A stretch of DNA of 64,000 nucleotides from an uncultured Anaerotignum sp. (GCF_934277605.1 NZ_CAKQVD010000003.1:5284-69283); one strand, 5' to 3'. Shown: positions 35,152 to 44,246, numbered from the stretch's first letter. Numbers and translations are program-made. Notes: generated from the letters alone by a model not told the origin.

Positions 35152-36588
35152 TTAGTATGCTCTGCCCCAGTAAACCATGTGCTTTGCAGGCTTGCCACAG
35201 CATACGCAGACATCGGAAATCTGCTCCTGTTCAAAAGGAATACATCTGCTGGTTGCAGCTGTTTTTTCTTTGATTTCATCTTCACAGGCTTGGTCGCCGC
35301 ACCACATAGCCTTGATAAAGCCGGGAGTTTCGTTGATGGTTTTTTCAAATTCATCCATTGTCTTTGCAATGTAGGTTCTGGATTCACGGTGTTCGGTTGC
35401 TTTTTTCAGCATATTTTCGTGAATTTCATCCAGAAGGGCAGGAACCCTTGTTTCCAGCTCATCCAGAGAAACAAAAATCTTTTCGCCTGTATCTCGTCTT
35501 GCCAGAACGCACTGATTCTGTTCAATATCCTTAGGGCCGATTTCCAGACGAACGGGAATCCCCTTCATTTCATATTCGGAGAATTTCCAGCCTGCGGATT
35601 TATCGGAATCATCCAATTTCACACGGCAAACCTTTGCCAGTCTGTTTTTCAGCTCGGCAGCCTTTTCCAAAACGCCTTCCTTTTTCTGTGCGATAGGAAC
35701 AATCATAACCTGTGTGGGTGCAATGCGAGGAGGCAGAACCAAGCCGCTGTTGTCCCCATGCACCATGATGATTGCACCAATCATACGGGTTGTCATGCCC
35801 CAGCTTGTCTGATGCACATACTGAAGCTTATTCTCCTTATCCGTATATTGAATACCAAAGGCATGTGCAAAGCCATCGCCAAAGTTATGGCTTGTGCCGG
35901 ACTGCAGCGCCTTCCCATCATGCATCAAAGATTCAATGGTAAAGGTGTGTGCTGCACCTGCGAAGCGTTCCTTTGCTGTCTTTTCGCCCTTCACAACGGG
36001 AATGGCAAGCACATCACGGCAGAAATCCGCATATACATTCAGCATTTGAATGGTTCTTTCCTGCGCCTCCTCTGCGGTTGCGTGTGCAGTATGGCCCTCC
36101 TGCCACAAAAATTCCATGGTTCTCAGGAAGGGGCGTGTTGTTTTTTCCCAACGAACAACGGAGCACCACTGGTTATACAGCTTAGGCAAATCTCTGTAGG
36201 ACTGAACAATGTTTGCGTAATGCTCACAGAACAGAGTTTCGGAGGTGGGGCGCACACAAATGCGTTCCTCCAGCTTCTTTTCGCCGCCGTGGGTAACCCA
36301 TGCAACCTCGGGCGCAAAGCCTTCTACATGGTCCTTTTCCTTCTGCAGCAGGCTTTCGGGAATGAACATGGGCATATATACATTTTCCACGCCTGTTTCT
36401 TTGAAACGGTCATCCAGTTGTCTTTGCAGCAGCTCCCAGATAGCGTAGCCGTAGGGGCGGATAATCATGCAGCCCTTCAAGCTGGAATATGCGGTTAAGT
36501 CCGCTTTTTTAACAACGTCAGTATACCACTGGGGAAAATCCACTTCCATATCGGTAATGGATTCTACAAATTTCTTTTCTTTTGCCAT
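35152..36588 (-). CDS. proS: Prolyl-tRNA synthetase, archaeal/eukaryal type
   Basis: ProS charges tRNA-Pro with proline. At 478 residues this is the short form without the bacterial editing insertion; class II motif 2 is [24 protein letters not shown], with motif 1 near the start and motif 3 later. The C-terminal extension ends in cysteines and GRAY ([18 protein letters not shown]), the zinc-binding/tyrosine tail seen in archaeal and eukaryal ProS. Several Clostridia use this form. AAGGAGG precedes the ATG. The leader contains a T-box element whose specifier codon fits proline, so expression should respond to uncharged tRNA-Pro. Confidence 0.94.
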   Translation of the reverse strand: MAKEKKFVESITDMEVDFPQWYTDVVKKADLTAYSSLKGCMIIRPYGYAIWELLQRQLDDRFKETGVENVYMPMFIPESLLQKEKDHVEGFAPEVAWVTHGGEKKLEERICVRPTSETLFCEHYANIVQSYRDLPKLYNQWCSVVRWEKTTRPFLRTMEFLWQEGHTAHATAEEAQERTIQMLNVYADFCRDVLAIPVVKGEKTAKERFAGAAHTFTIESLMHDGKALQSGTSHNFGDGFAHAFGIQYTDKENKLQYVHQTSWGMTTRMIGAIIMVHGDNSGLVLPPRIAPTQVMIVPIAQKKEGVLEKAAELKNRLAKVCRVKLDDSDKSAGWKFSEYEMKGIPVRLEIGPKDIEQNQCVLARRDTGEKIFVSLDELETRVPALLDEIHENMLKKATEHRESRTYIAKTMDEFEKTINETPGFIKAMWCGDQACEDEIKEKTAATSRCIPFEQEQISDVCVCCGKPAKHMVYWGRAY

Positions 36589-36633
36589 TTTGTTTCCTCC
36601 TTAAAACTTTTTGCACAGAGAAGCCTTGTGAAA

Positions 36634-36858
36634 TAAAAAAAGCCTTCATCCCCATAAAAAGGGACCAAGGTCATTCGGCGGTGCCACCCTCATTGATGAT
36701 AATTCATCCTCTCGAAAGCCGTTAACGCCGAGCTACGCCGCATTTTCCCTACGGAACTCAAGGGGTAGGTTCAAAAAGGGTTGCCAAGGCTCGCATCAAC
36801 CGCCTATTTTCTGGGGGCAAGGGTACTTTTTTACTATTCCCTGTCATTGTTTTTCATC
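36634..36858 (-). promoter_or_regulatory. T-box leader of proS
   Basis: On the minus strand the leader contains the conserved T-box AGGGTGGCACCGC (36690-36678) and a Stem I region with GATGCGAGCC and a GAA-CCT-A specifier loop, giving CCU (Pro) at 36769-36767. A terminator hairpin CCTTGGTCCC/GGGATGAAGG with a long T-tract follows. The base after TGG in the T-box bulge is C, predicting a G discriminator on tRNA-Pro. Confidence 0.9.
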
Positions 36859-36864
36859 TTTATA

Positions 36865-36894
36865 ATGATACCCCGAAAAAGTGGGCTGTGTCAA
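36865..36894 (-). promoter_or_regulatory. Promoter of the proS T-box transcript
   Basis: TTGACA (36894-36889) and TATCAT (36870-36865) on the minus strand with an 18-bp spacer. The stretch 36895-37024 beyond it shows nothing clear. Confidence 0.8.
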
Positions 36895-37024
36895 GGCGAA
36901 AGAGGTAATTTCATCAGAAATTCTTTTCAATTTTGCACTGAAGGCTTATCAGAGTGCGGCTTGGCGAAGGAGGGGGGATTTTGGCTGTATTTTCGGTGCA
37001 AAAGGCAGAGAATCCCGACTTTAC

Positions 37025-37053
37025 TTGAAAGAGCATTTTCACTGTGGTATGAT
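37025..37053 (+). promoter_or_regulatory. Promoter of the nicotinamidase-like gene
   Basis: TTGAAA (37025-37030) and TATGAT (37048-37053) with a 17-bp spacer, 36 bp before the ATG. Confidence 0.7.
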
Positions 37054-37089
37054 ACTTTGAAAAGGACAACAGGGAAAGGATAGAAGAAA

Positions 37090-37620
37090 ATGAAAAAAAT
37101 TTTGATTGTTGTAGATATGCAGAATGATTTTATTGACGGCTCTCTCGGCACACCCGAGGCAGAGGCGATTGTAGATAACGTAGTTGCGAAAATCAACACC
37201 TATACTAAAGATTGTGTTTATGCAACCAGAGATACCCATCAGGATGATTATTTGCAGACACAGGAGGGCGAAAATCTTCCCATCGTGCATTGCATTGAAG
37301 GCACACACGGCTGGCAGCTGAATGAAAAGGTGCAGAATGCCTTGGGCAGTGCTGTTGTGATGAATAAACAATCCTTCGGCTCTTGGGAGCTGGCGGATAT
37401 GATGGTGATGGAATTTGCGGGACTGCCCGCACAGGAATGTGAAATTGAATTGGTTGGGCTTTGCAGTGATATTTGTGTGGTTTCCAATGCGCTTGTGCTG
37501 AAGGCGAGAATGCCGGAGGTAAAAATCAGCGTAGATGCTTCCTGCTGTGCAGGGGTTACTCCCGAAAGCCATGCAGCCGCTTTGCAAACAATGCGGATGT
37601 GTCAGATTCATGTATTGTAA
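37090..37620 (+). CDS. Cysteine hydrolase, nicotinamidase/isochorismatase-like
   Basis: The 176-residue protein has the isochorismatase-family catalytic triad: D9 in IVVDMQNDF, K93 in VMNKQSFG, and C129 in LCSDICVVSNAL. The short length and the start resemble nicotinamidases of Clostridia, which hydrolyse nicotinamide to nicotinate for NAD salvage; the metal-binding histidine seen in PncA (DxH...H) is not obvious, so other amides are possible. It has its own promoter and is followed 42 bp later by an aminopeptidase gene. A second, more distant member of the family lies at 41893. Confidence 0.8.
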   Translation: MKKILIVVDMQNDFIDGSLGTPEAEAIVDNVVAKINTYTKDCVYATRDTHQDDYLQTQEGENLPIVHCIEGTHGWQLNEKVQNALGSAVVMNKQSFGSWELADMMVMEFAGLPAQECEIELVGLCSDICVVSNALVLKARMPEVKISVDASCCAGVTPESHAAALQTMRMCQIHVL

Positions 37621-37662
37621 AAAAATTTTTGAATAAGAACTTTTTTCTAAGGACGTGATGCT

Positions 37663-38787
37663 ATGAAGGACGAAAGATTGGAAAAGCTGGCAGATGTGCT
37701 GGTAAATTATTCTACAAAGGTCAAAAAAGGAGATCGTGTTGCCATTTCTGCCGAGGATGCGGCTCTGCCGTTTATTAAAGCAGTCGCAAGGGCGGCGGTA
37801 AAGGCAGGGGCTTTGGTGGAATATTATATTGATGTGCCGGATGTGGATGCGGAGCTTTTGAAAAACGGGACGGAGGAGCAATATGCAAGAGAAAATATCC
37901 GCTTCGGTGCCTGTGCCAAAAGCGATGTTTGGATCAGTGCATGGGGCAGTGAAAACACAAAAACCATGCAGTCGATTGAGGCAGAGCGTTTGAAGCAAAA
38001 GCGTTTGGCGAATAAGGACAACCGCAAGATTTATTCCGAACGCATGGGAACGGGCGAGCTGCGTTGGTGCGGCACACAATTCCCGACCAATGGGGATGCC
38101 CAGAATGCAGGCATGAGCCTGGAGGAATATGAGGATTTCGTTTACACCGCAGGCTATCTTTATGAAAAGGATCCCGTTGCAAAATGGAAGGAAATGGCTG
38201 CTTGGCAGGAAAAATGGGTGGAATATCTGGATGGAAAGAAGGAGCTGCATATTCTTTCCAAGGATACCGATATTCGTGTGAGGATAGCAGGCAGAAAATG
38301 GATTAACTGCTGTGGCGACGCAAACTTCCCCGATGGCGAAATTTTTACCTCTCCTGTTGAGAATGGCATTGATGGGTATATTACATTTTCCTATCCCTCC
38401 ATTATGAATGGGAATGAATTTTATGAGGTGCGGCTGACGGTTCGAGAGGGACGCATTGTGGATGTTTCCTGCAAAAATACGGAAATGCTTGATACCCTGC
38501 TTTCCTATATTGATACCGATGCAGGCTCTCGTTATTTCGGAGAGGTTGCCATTGGTACAAATTATGGGATTCGGCGTCACACGAAAAACATTCTGTTTGA
38601 TGAAAAAATCGGCGGCTCGATGCACATGGCAGTCGGCGAAGCCTTTCAGGAGGCGGGCGGAAAAAACGAATCCGCAATCCATTGGGATATGATTAACGAT
38701 ATGACAAAAGAGGGCAAAATTTATGCCGACGGCGAGCTTTTTTATGAAAATGGGAGGTTCAAGCAGGAGGTCTTAAAAAATTCCTAA
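37663..38787 (+). CDS. M29-family (AmpS/thermophilic) aminopeptidase
   Basis: The 374-residue protein belongs to the M29 metallo-aminopeptidases, which remove N-terminal residues in the cytosol with a two-metal site. Family landmarks include AISAEDAALPFIKAVARAA near the start, DIRVRIAGRKWI, DGEIFTSPVENG, and GEVAIGTNYGI with NILFDEKIGGSMHMAVG, which supply the metal-binding acidic and histidine residues. No signal peptide. It follows the nicotinamidase-like gene by 42 bp and is probably cotranscribed. A weak A/T-rich hairpin after the stop may end it. Confidence 0.88.
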   Translation: MKDERLEKLADVLVNYSTKVKKGDRVAISAEDAALPFIKAVARAAVKAGALVEYYIDVPDVDAELLKNGTEEQYARENIRFGACAKSDVWISAWGSENTKTMQSIEAERLKQKRLANKDNRKIYSERMGTGELRWCGTQFPTNGDAQNAGMSLEEYEDFVYTAGYLYEKDPVAKWKEMAAWQEKWVEYLDGKKELHILSKDTDIRVRIAGRKWINCCGDANFPDGEIFTSPVENGIDGYITFSYPSIMNGNEFYEVRLTVREGRIVDVSCKNTEMLDTLLSYIDTDAGSRYFGEVAIGTNYGIRRHTKNILFDEKIGGSMHMAVGEAFQEAGGKNESAIHWDMINDMTKEGKIYADGELFYENGRFKQEVLKNS

Positions 38788-38884
38788 AAATCAAAAAATG
38801 CCGTTAAAAAATGAAAAAGATACGCATTTTAAGGTGTTTTCCTTCAAAAAAATCGGAAAAATCAAGGTTTCTTGCCAAAAAGCA

Positions 38885-38913
38885 TTGACAGGTTTATTAC
38901 TTTTTTATATACT
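38885..38913 (+). promoter_or_regulatory. Promoter of the NlpC/P60 hydrolase gene
   Basis: TTGACA (38885-38890) and TATACT (38908-38913) with a 17-bp spacer, near consensus. Confidence 0.82.
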
Positions 38914-38967
38914 GGATGTAATAGATTTGTAACAATTACGAAGGAAGATGGTTTGGAGGAGAATCCA

Positions 38968-40128
38968 ATGGTTTTAAATAAAGTAATGAAACAGCTTTGT
39001 GTAACGGCGGCACTTGTCGTTATGGGTACGGTAACAGCGTTTGCCGCAACAACGGGACAAGCCTCCGGCACAAATGTAAATGTGCGTGCAGCTGCAAGCA
39101 CAAGTGCAAATGCGTTGGGTAAAATCAATAAGGGCACAGAATATACTGTTTTAGATAAGGCAGATAATTGGTTTAAGATTTCTTATAACGGTACAACAGG
39201 CTATGTATCCGCAGATTATTTTTCCGTTATCAAGGCAGACGGCAGGGTTACCGCCCCCGGTGTCAACCTGAGAGAAAAGGCAACCACAGCCTCCTCCTCC
39301 TTGAAGAAGTTTGTAAAAGGCGATAAAATCGTTATTACCGGTCAGAATGACAGTTGGTATCGTGTTTCCTATAATGGCGGTTCTGCTTATGTCAGCAAGG
39401 ATTATGTATCCGGCAATCTGCTGCAGTATGTTGCAAGGATTAGCAACGAAGCGGCGGCAGCAACCACAAACAAAACAGCAGCAGCCACAAAAGCAGAAGA
39501 TACTTATGGTGTGGTTACGGCAGATGCAGGCTTGAAACTGCGTAAGGAAGCCTCCGCAACGGCAGAGATTTTGACAGTGCTTCCCACCGGTACCATTGTT
39601 GATGTGGAGCTTGCCGGAAAGGATTGGGTTAGCGTTGTGACAGATGCAGGCCAGAAGGGTTATGTATCCGCAGATTTTCTGACAGTGAAAACAGGCGATA
39701 AGCCCGATAACATCGTAAGCACTGCAACAAATACAACATCCACAGCATCCACAAAGGGTGCATCCGTTGCTGCATACGGGAAGCAGTTCATCGGTACTCC
39801 TTATGTTTGGGGCGGCACAAATCTGAAAACAGGCGTTGATTGCTCCGGCTTTGTGTATGCCGTTTATAAAAACTTCGGTGTGACCTTGAATCGTTCTTCC
39901 GCATCCATGGCAAGCAATGGCACAACAGTTTCCAAGAGTGATTTGCAGGCAGGCGATTTGGTATTCTTTAATTCCGGCGGAAACAGCAGCATCAGCCACG
40001 TTGGTATCTATTGTGGCGATGGCACCTATGTTCATTCCACAGACGGAAAAGGAAACGGCGTTACTGTAACAAACCTGAACAGCGGTTACAGCGCAAATAC
40101 ATATGTAACAGCAAAACGTATTCTGTAA
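38968..40128 (+). CDS. Secreted SH3-domain NlpC/P60 peptidoglycan hydrolase
   Basis: The 386-residue protein starts with a signal peptide (MVLNKVMKQLCVTAALVV..., cleavage likely after AFA near residue 30) and contains three bacterial SH3 domains (about 35-95, 100-160 and 195-250) separated by Ala/Thr-rich linkers, then an NlpC/P60 domain with GTPYVWGG, VDCSGFVYAVY (C292), and SHVGIYCG (H344). This enzyme class cuts peptide crosslinks in peptidoglycan, typically D-Glu to the third amino acid. GGAGGA precedes the ATG at 38968; the longer upstream frame is not used. It is monocistronic, with a consensus promoter and a long hairpin terminator. Confidence 0.93.
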   Translation: MVLNKVMKQLCVTAALVVMGTVTAFAATTGQASGTNVNVRAAASTSANALGKINKGTEYTVLDKADNWFKISYNGTTGYVSADYFSVIKADGRVTAPGVNLREKATTASSSLKKFVKGDKIVITGQNDSWYRVSYNGGSAYVSKDYVSGNLLQYVARISNEAAAATTNKTAAATKAEDTYGVVTADAGLKLRKEASATAEILTVLPTGTIVDVELAGKDWVSVVTDAGQKGYVSADFLTVKTGDKPDNIVSTATNTTSTASTKGASVAAYGKQFIGTPYVWGGTNLKTGVDCSGFVYAVYKNFGVTLNRSSASMASNGTTVSKSDLQAGDLVFFNSGGNSSISHVGIYCGDGTYVHSTDGKGNGVTVTNLNSGYSANTYVTAKRIL

Positions 40129-40139
40129 TTAAAATAAGA

Positions 40140-40184
40140 GACGGTAAAGAAAAGTAGGCTTCACTTTTCTTTACCGTTTTTTTG
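40140..40184. terminator. Long hairpin terminator after the NlpC/P60 gene
   Basis: ACGGTAAAGAAAAGT and ACTTTTCTTTACCGT form a perfect 15-bp stem around AGGCTTC, followed by seven T. It may also serve the convergent permease gene. Confidence 0.93.
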
Positions 40185-40191
40185 TTGCCGT

Positions 40192-41016
40192 TTAGCCTTG
40201 CCAGCTGCGGAAGCGTCTTTCCAATAAAGCAATCGCCCGATACATCAATGCGGAAAGAATTGCCAGAATGACAACGGAAAGCAATACAACCCGCATGGCA
40301 AAGGTTTGCGAGGAATAAACAATCAAAAAGCCTAAGCCCTTTTGTGCGACCAGAAATTCCCCGACAATCACACCGACAAAGGAAAGCCCTACATTGATTT
40401 TCAGGGCATTCAAAATGCAGGGGATATTCGCCGGAAGGACAACCTTTGTCAAAACCTGTGCTTTATTGCCGCCGAAAATCTGAATCAGCTTGATTTGTGA
40501 CTCATCCACCTGCAAAAAACCGTTTAATACAGAAAGAATTGTCACAACAACAGAGGTCAGCAGGGCAACGATGATGATGGAGGATTGGTTATTTCCGAAC
40601 CAGACGATAATGATTGGTGCTAATGCTGTTTTCGGCAAAGAATTCAGTATCACGAGATAAGGCTCTGCCACATCGGAAATAAAGGGATTCCACCAGAGTA
40701 AAATCGCTGTCAGCGTGCCAAGAATGGTACCTAAGAGAAAGCCGACCACTGTTTCCCATAGGGTTGTGCCGATATGCAAAAACAAAGAGCCGTCCTGCAC
40801 CATTTTTATGGCTGTGGTAAACAGCTCAGTCGGTCTGCTGAACAGAAACGAATCAATCCAGCTGCAAGCGGCGGCTATCTCCCAGATGATAAAGAATAAA
40901 ACGAGCAGCAACACCTGCAATATACCGACAGCGTTTTTCCGCCTTTGTGTGCGATGGAGAAATTCTGCCTGCTCCTTGGAAATGGCTGTGGTCTCTTTTT
41001 TACGAAACATGAACAT
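40192..41016 (-). CDS. ABC transporter permease (SsuC/TauC/ThiX-like)
   Basis: The 274-residue permease has six transmembrane helices and the EAA loop PKTALAPIIIVWFGNN near residue 145, with the SsuC/TauC family pattern PSLALLPL-like spacing. Together with the ATPase it would import a small molecule such as an aliphatic sulfonate, nitrate, taurine or a thiamine precursor; the sequence does not decide which. Of the possible starts I prefer the ATG at 41016, which follows AAGGAG closely and overlaps the ATPase gene by 17 bases; ATG 41010 is possible and ATG 41037 lies upstream of the ribosome site. No substrate-binding protein gene is adjacent. Confidence 0.85.
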   Translation of the reverse strand: MFMFRKKETTAISKEQAEFLHRTQRRKNAVGILQVLLLVLFFIIWEIAAACSWIDSFLFSRPTELFTTAIKMVQDGSLFLHIGTTLWETVVGFLLGTILGTLTAILLWWNPFISDVAEPYLVILNSLPKTALAPIIIVWFGNNQSSIIIVALLTSVVVTILSVLNGFLQVDESQIKLIQIFGGNKAQVLTKVVLPANIPCILNALKINVGLSFVGVIVGEFLVAQKGLGFLIVYSSQTFAMRVVLLSVVILAILSALMYRAIALLERRFRSWQG

Positions 41017-41746
41017 CCAACTCCTTCCAGATGGCATTGAAATAATCTTTAAACTCGGGGGCCTCTCTTGCCTGCATGGGTGTGTGATTTTCTATGGAAA
41101 AGCGGATAGGGAAAACTGCTTTCACTCTTGCAGGCCGCTTGGAAAGAACGATGACACGGTCGGAAAGGCTGATTGCCTCAGAAATATCGTGCGTCACAAG
41201 AATGGCTGTCTTTCCTTCCTCTCGAATGATGGTGCCGATTTCATCCGAAACGGAAAGCCTTGTCTGATAGTCCAAGGCAGAAAATGGTTCATCCAAAAGC
41301 AAAATATCTGGGCGAACCGCAAGGGTGCGAATCAGTGCCGCTCTTTGCCGCATTCCGCCCGAAAGCTGATAGGGCAGGGAATTTTTAAATTCGCCTAAGC
41401 CGTATTTTTGCAGCATTGCATCGACATAAGCAATATTTTCCGGTGTCAGCTTTTTTTGAATTTCCAAGCCCAAAAGTGCGTTGGAACGGATACTGCGCCA
41501 ATGCAGAAGATAATCCTTTTGCAGCATATAGCCAATCGTGCCGTTGACCTTGATTTTCCCTTCCGATGCAGAAAGCTGTCCTGCCAGCATGGAGAGAATG
41601 GTGGATTTGCCGCAGCCGCTTGGCCCGACAATAGATATAAATTCGCCCGCTTGGACGCTTAGGTTTAAATGGGAAACGGCGGAGGTTTCTCCGCTGATGC
41701 TGTGATAGCGGAGGCTGACATCCGCAAGGGAAACAACGGGGTTCAT
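41000..41746 (-). CDS. ABC transporter ATP-binding protein (SsuB/TauB-like)
   Basis: The 248-residue ATPase has Walker A GPSGCGKST, the Q-loop LQKDYLLHW, the ABC signature LSGGMRQRAALIR, Walker B LLLDEPFSALD and the H-loop THDISEAISL. It belongs to the nitrate/sulfonate/taurine group of import ATPases. GGGAGG lies eight bases before the ATG at 41746; a longer in-frame start at 41767 has none. It is the first gene of the two-gene unit with the permease. The missing binding protein may be encoded elsewhere. Confidence 0.9.
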   Translation of the reverse strand: MNPVVSLADVSLRYHSISGETSAVSHLNLSVQAGEFISIVGPSGCGKSTILSMLAGQLSASEGKIKVNGTIGYMLQKDYLLHWRSIRSNALLGLEIQKKLTPENIAYVDAMLQKYGLGEFKNSLPYQLSGGMRQRAALIRTLAVRPDILLLDEPFSALDYQTRLSVSDEIGTIIREEGKTAILVTHDISEAISLSDRVIVLSKRPARVKAVFPIRFSIENHTPMQAREAPEFKDYFNAIWKELDVHVS

Positions 41747-41829
41747 GGAAACGACCTCCCTTGTCATTTTGATACTTTCAATATATTACAAAAGGGACAA
41801 ATGGTGCTTATCCAAGGGGAAAGAAACTG

Positions 41830-41858
41830 TGGTCAAAAATGAAATTTTATGGTAGTAT
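41830..41858 (+). promoter_or_regulatory. Possible promoter of the second cysteine hydrolase gene
   Basis: TGGTCA (41830-41835) and TAGTAT (41853-41858) with a 17-bp spacer; both are imperfect. Confidence 0.45.
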
Positions 41859-41892
41859 GTTTACAAATTCTGATTTGAGAGGAGAGGGAAAA

Positions 41893-42540
41893 ATGAATTG
41901 GAAAACAACAGCCTTGGTTGTGATTGATATGGAAAGTGCATTTATCAGCAAGGAATCGCCCTTGTGCATTCAGCAGGCGGCGGCAAGTGTGCCTGCTTGC
42001 AGCAGGGTAATCCGAAAAGCAAGAGAGCGGGGAACCCCAGTCTTTTTCGTCAATCGGGTTTATCGCAAAAACGGCAGTGATGTGGAGTTTACACGCTATG
42101 AAAGCTGGCGGAACGGCAAGCGTTACCTTGCACCCAACAGTCAAGGTGCATTATCCACCGAAATGCCTGCGGAATTTCTGCTGCAGGAAGGGGACTACAC
42201 GATTATAAAGCCCAGATTTTCTGCATTTTTCCAGACGGAGCTGGATTTGATTCTCAGACGCTTGGGTGTGAAAACAGTCATTTTGACGGGAACCACCACC
42301 CCCAACTGTATTCGCACCTCCTGCTATGACGGCCTTTCCTTGGATTATAACATTCTCATCATTGAGGATTGCTGCTCCTCTAACACAGAGGAAATTCAGC
42401 GTGTGAATATGGAGGATATGGCAAGAGTCGGTGCGATCATTACCACCTCGGATAGCTTCTGCAAGGATACATTTCAAGTGAAGGATGTTGCGGGAGAAAT
42501 CCAAAAATGCGTGCAGGCGGATGAAACTGCCCCCGAATAA
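41893..42540 (+). CDS. Isochorismatase-family cysteine hydrolase (biuret/carbamoyl-amide hydrolase-like)
   Basis: The 215-residue protein keeps the family triad: D12 in VVIDMESAF, K106 in IIKPRFSAF, and C139 in TTTPNCIRTSCYDG. The PNCIRTSCYD stretch is typical of the branch that includes N-carbamoylsarcosine and biuret-type amidases rather than true isochorismatases, so it probably hydrolyses a small amide or ureide. The ATG at 41893 is five bases after GGAGAGGG. It lies head to head with the ABC ATPase gene, but whether the transporter imports its substrate is only a guess. A terminator follows. Confidence 0.8.
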   Translation: MNWKTTALVVIDMESAFISKESPLCIQQAAASVPACSRVIRKARERGTPVFFVNRVYRKNGSDVEFTRYESWRNGKRYLAPNSQGALSTEMPAEFLLQEGDYTIIKPRFSAFFQTELDLILRRLGVKTVILTGTTTPNCIRTSCYDGLSLDYNILIIEDCCSSNTEEIQRVNMEDMARVGAIITTSDSFCKDTFQVKDVAGEIQKCVQADETAPE

Positions 42541-42542
42541 GC

Positions 42543-42590
42543 AAAAGCCCTTCGATGACAGAATACACTGTGTTCGAGGGGCTTTTATGA
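42543..42590. terminator. Terminator between the cysteine hydrolase gene and the beta-propeller-like gene
   Basis: AAAAGCCCTTCGA pairs with TCGAGGGGCTTTT (one G-U pair), with a nested ACAG/CTGT in the loop. A and T tracts flank both sides. Confidence 0.85.
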
Positions 42591-42601
42591 TAGGCGAAAA
42601 A

Positions 42602-43849
42602 TCAGCCTTCCTCCGTCCTTTGCTCTGCCTGCTCATTCAGACGGGCTTGCCGTAAGCGTTCATTTTCCGTTCTGAGAGCAGAAAGCTCCTGCTCCATTCG
42701 CTCTATTTGTGATTTCCAACGTGCGTTGACAGTGGCGATTTCGTCACTTCTTTGCTCAAGCAGAACAGAAAATTCCTCCATCTGCTTTTTATGAGAGGCT
42801 TGCAAGGCAGTATATGCCTTGGAATACTCCGTTTCCACCTGCTCTGCTGCCTTGGGCGGCTCAGGCAGAGGGGAGGGGGCGAAAACCGCCGGCAAAAAGC
42901 CATGCTGTCCGTTGCCATAACATTCTGCGGCATTGAGGTCCTTTTCGGTTGCACCAAGCAGCTCTCCCTTTATGCAGTAGGCAGGGAATTTTTCCATATA
43001 GCGTTCCACTGCACCGAAGGAGGTTCCGCCATTTTCGGAAACACAACGCATTGGCTGTCCATTGGCGGTCCACATGAGAATTAGTCTTCCGTTTTCCTGA
43101 TAAGCAAGACAGTTTTCACAATTCGCATCCTCCCAAAGAATACGAGGGGTGCTGATGGCGGCGGTGTGCTTATATTGATAGACCACCTGTGTGCGGAACA
43201 GATTACGCACAATATAAAGAATATGGATTTTTTCGTTATCATTGATGACAGAAAGGTCGCTACAGGGTGCAGGTGTTTGCACCAAGGGTGTCACGCTCCC
43301 GATGGTATAGGGCGAGAGGAGCATTTCTCTGGCACTGAGTATGTTTCTGCCGGTGCGATAATAGAGAATGATATGCGAATCACTCAGCCTGCGCGCAAGG
43401 AAGGGTGTCTGCTTCATTGGCATAAAGCGGTCAATCTGATAGGGCTTTTCCCATTGCCCGTTGCGAAAAACGCTGTATACCAAAGAATCAATGCCCGTTG
43501 CCTCTGTCGGCAAATGATAAATGATATGAAACGCCTCCTGCGTTGGCAGAAGGAAAAACCTTGTGCGCTCGGTGGGGGAGGTGCCGTTTCGCATGGGACG
43601 ATGCTCCCAGTTGGTAAAATCGGCTGAGGATGCAAGATAAAGCTGTCCTTCTCCGCCGGAATAAAGCAGATAAAGCATGGCTTGATATTGACAAACAGAA
43701 AAAACAGGAGAGGCCTTCTCCGCGATTTTCTGCGGCACTGTCCAGCCATCGTGAGAAAAGCTGCGGCAGAAAATATTGCCATGCTCATAATAAAAGAGAT
43801 AGAAATAGCCGTCCTTTGTTTTCAGATATTTCACATACGGATTTTGCAT
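42602..43849 (-). CDS. Uncharacterised beta-propeller-like protein with C-terminal coiled coil, 415 aa
   Basis: I do not recognise a named family. The first 300 residues contain repeated short strands with aromatic and small residues, for example KDGYFYLFYYEHGN, YQAMLYLLYSGGEGQLYLASS, DSHIILYYRTGRN and EKIHILYIVRN. This resembles the blades of sialidase-like or similar beta-propellers. The last 80 residues form a coiled coil with QIERMEQELSALRTENERLR. No signal peptide or membrane segment is clear. AGGGAGCG precedes the ATG at 43849. It converges on the hydrolase gene and is divergent from a small membrane protein gene. Function unknown; binding or display of a ligand is possible. Confidence 0.7.
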   Translation of the reverse strand: MQNPYVKYLKTKDGYFYLFYYEHGNIFCRSFSHDGWTVPQKIAEKASPVFSVCQYQAMLYLLYSGGEGQLYLASSADFTNWEHRPMRNGTSPTERTRFFLLPTQEAFHIIYHLPTEATGIDSLVYSVFRNGQWEKPYQIDRFMPMKQTPFLARRLSDSHIILYYRTGRNILSAREMLLSPYTIGSVTPLVQTPAPCSDLSVINDNEKIHILYIVRNLFRTQVVYQYKHTAAISTPRILWEDANCENCLAYQENGRLILMWTANGQPMRCVSENGGTSFGAVERYMEKFPAYCIKGELLGATEKDLNAAECYGNGQHGFLPAVFAPSPLPEPPKAAEQVETEYSKAYTALQASHKKQMEEFSVLLEQRSDEIATVNARWKSQIERMEQELSALRTENERLRQARLNEQAEQRTEEG

Positions 43850-43978
43850 GGAAACGCTCCCTATGAGTTTTTCATAATATTCTATGCACAAAAAGGGGAG
43901 GGGCGTACCGGAAAAGAGTTGCTTTCATCGACAAAATATGCTATGTTTATAATAGAAAGAGCAGAAAGGGGGCATTTT

Positions 43979-44245
43979 ATGGATACTTTTGCAGCACTTT
44001 ATCACTCCGGCACCATGCAGGTATATGCAATTATTTTTGTAATGCTTTTGATTTATGTTGCAATCTGCTGTCTGGAATGGAGGCTTTCCAAAAAAGAGGA
44101 ATGGTGGAAGGGAATGATTCTGCCGATCGTTTTTCTGTTGCTCGGAAGTGGAGGGCATCTCTTTGGCTTTATCCTATTGGCAATTTATGGGATACAGCGA
44201 TCTAAGCTGGAAAAAATGAAAAAAGAAACACAAACTGAAGAATAA
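43979..44245 (+). CDS. Small membrane protein, 88 aa, two predicted helices
   Basis: ATG at 43979 follows AAAGGGGG by six bases. The product begins MDTFAALYHSGTMQVYAI and has two hydrophobic segments (about 13-33 and 46-70) joined by a short charged loop (LEWRLSKKEEWWKG); it ends with a charged tail KKETQTEE. I do not recognise the family. A TATAAT lies at 43948-43953 but the -35 is poor. A strong hairpin terminator follows at 44247. The longer frame open upstream has no good start. Could be an envelope or stress protein; evidence is limited to the signals listed. Confidence 0.65.
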   Translation: MDTFAALYHSGTMQVYAIIFVMLLIYVAICCLEWRLSKKEEWWKGMILPIVFLLLGSGGHLFGFILLAIYGIQRSKLEKMKKETQTEE

Positions 44246-44246
44246 G

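Noticed and set aside
37039..38682. A 547-codon minus-strand frame opposite the M29 aminopeptidase
   Set aside because: No ribosome site or domain; explained by codon bias.
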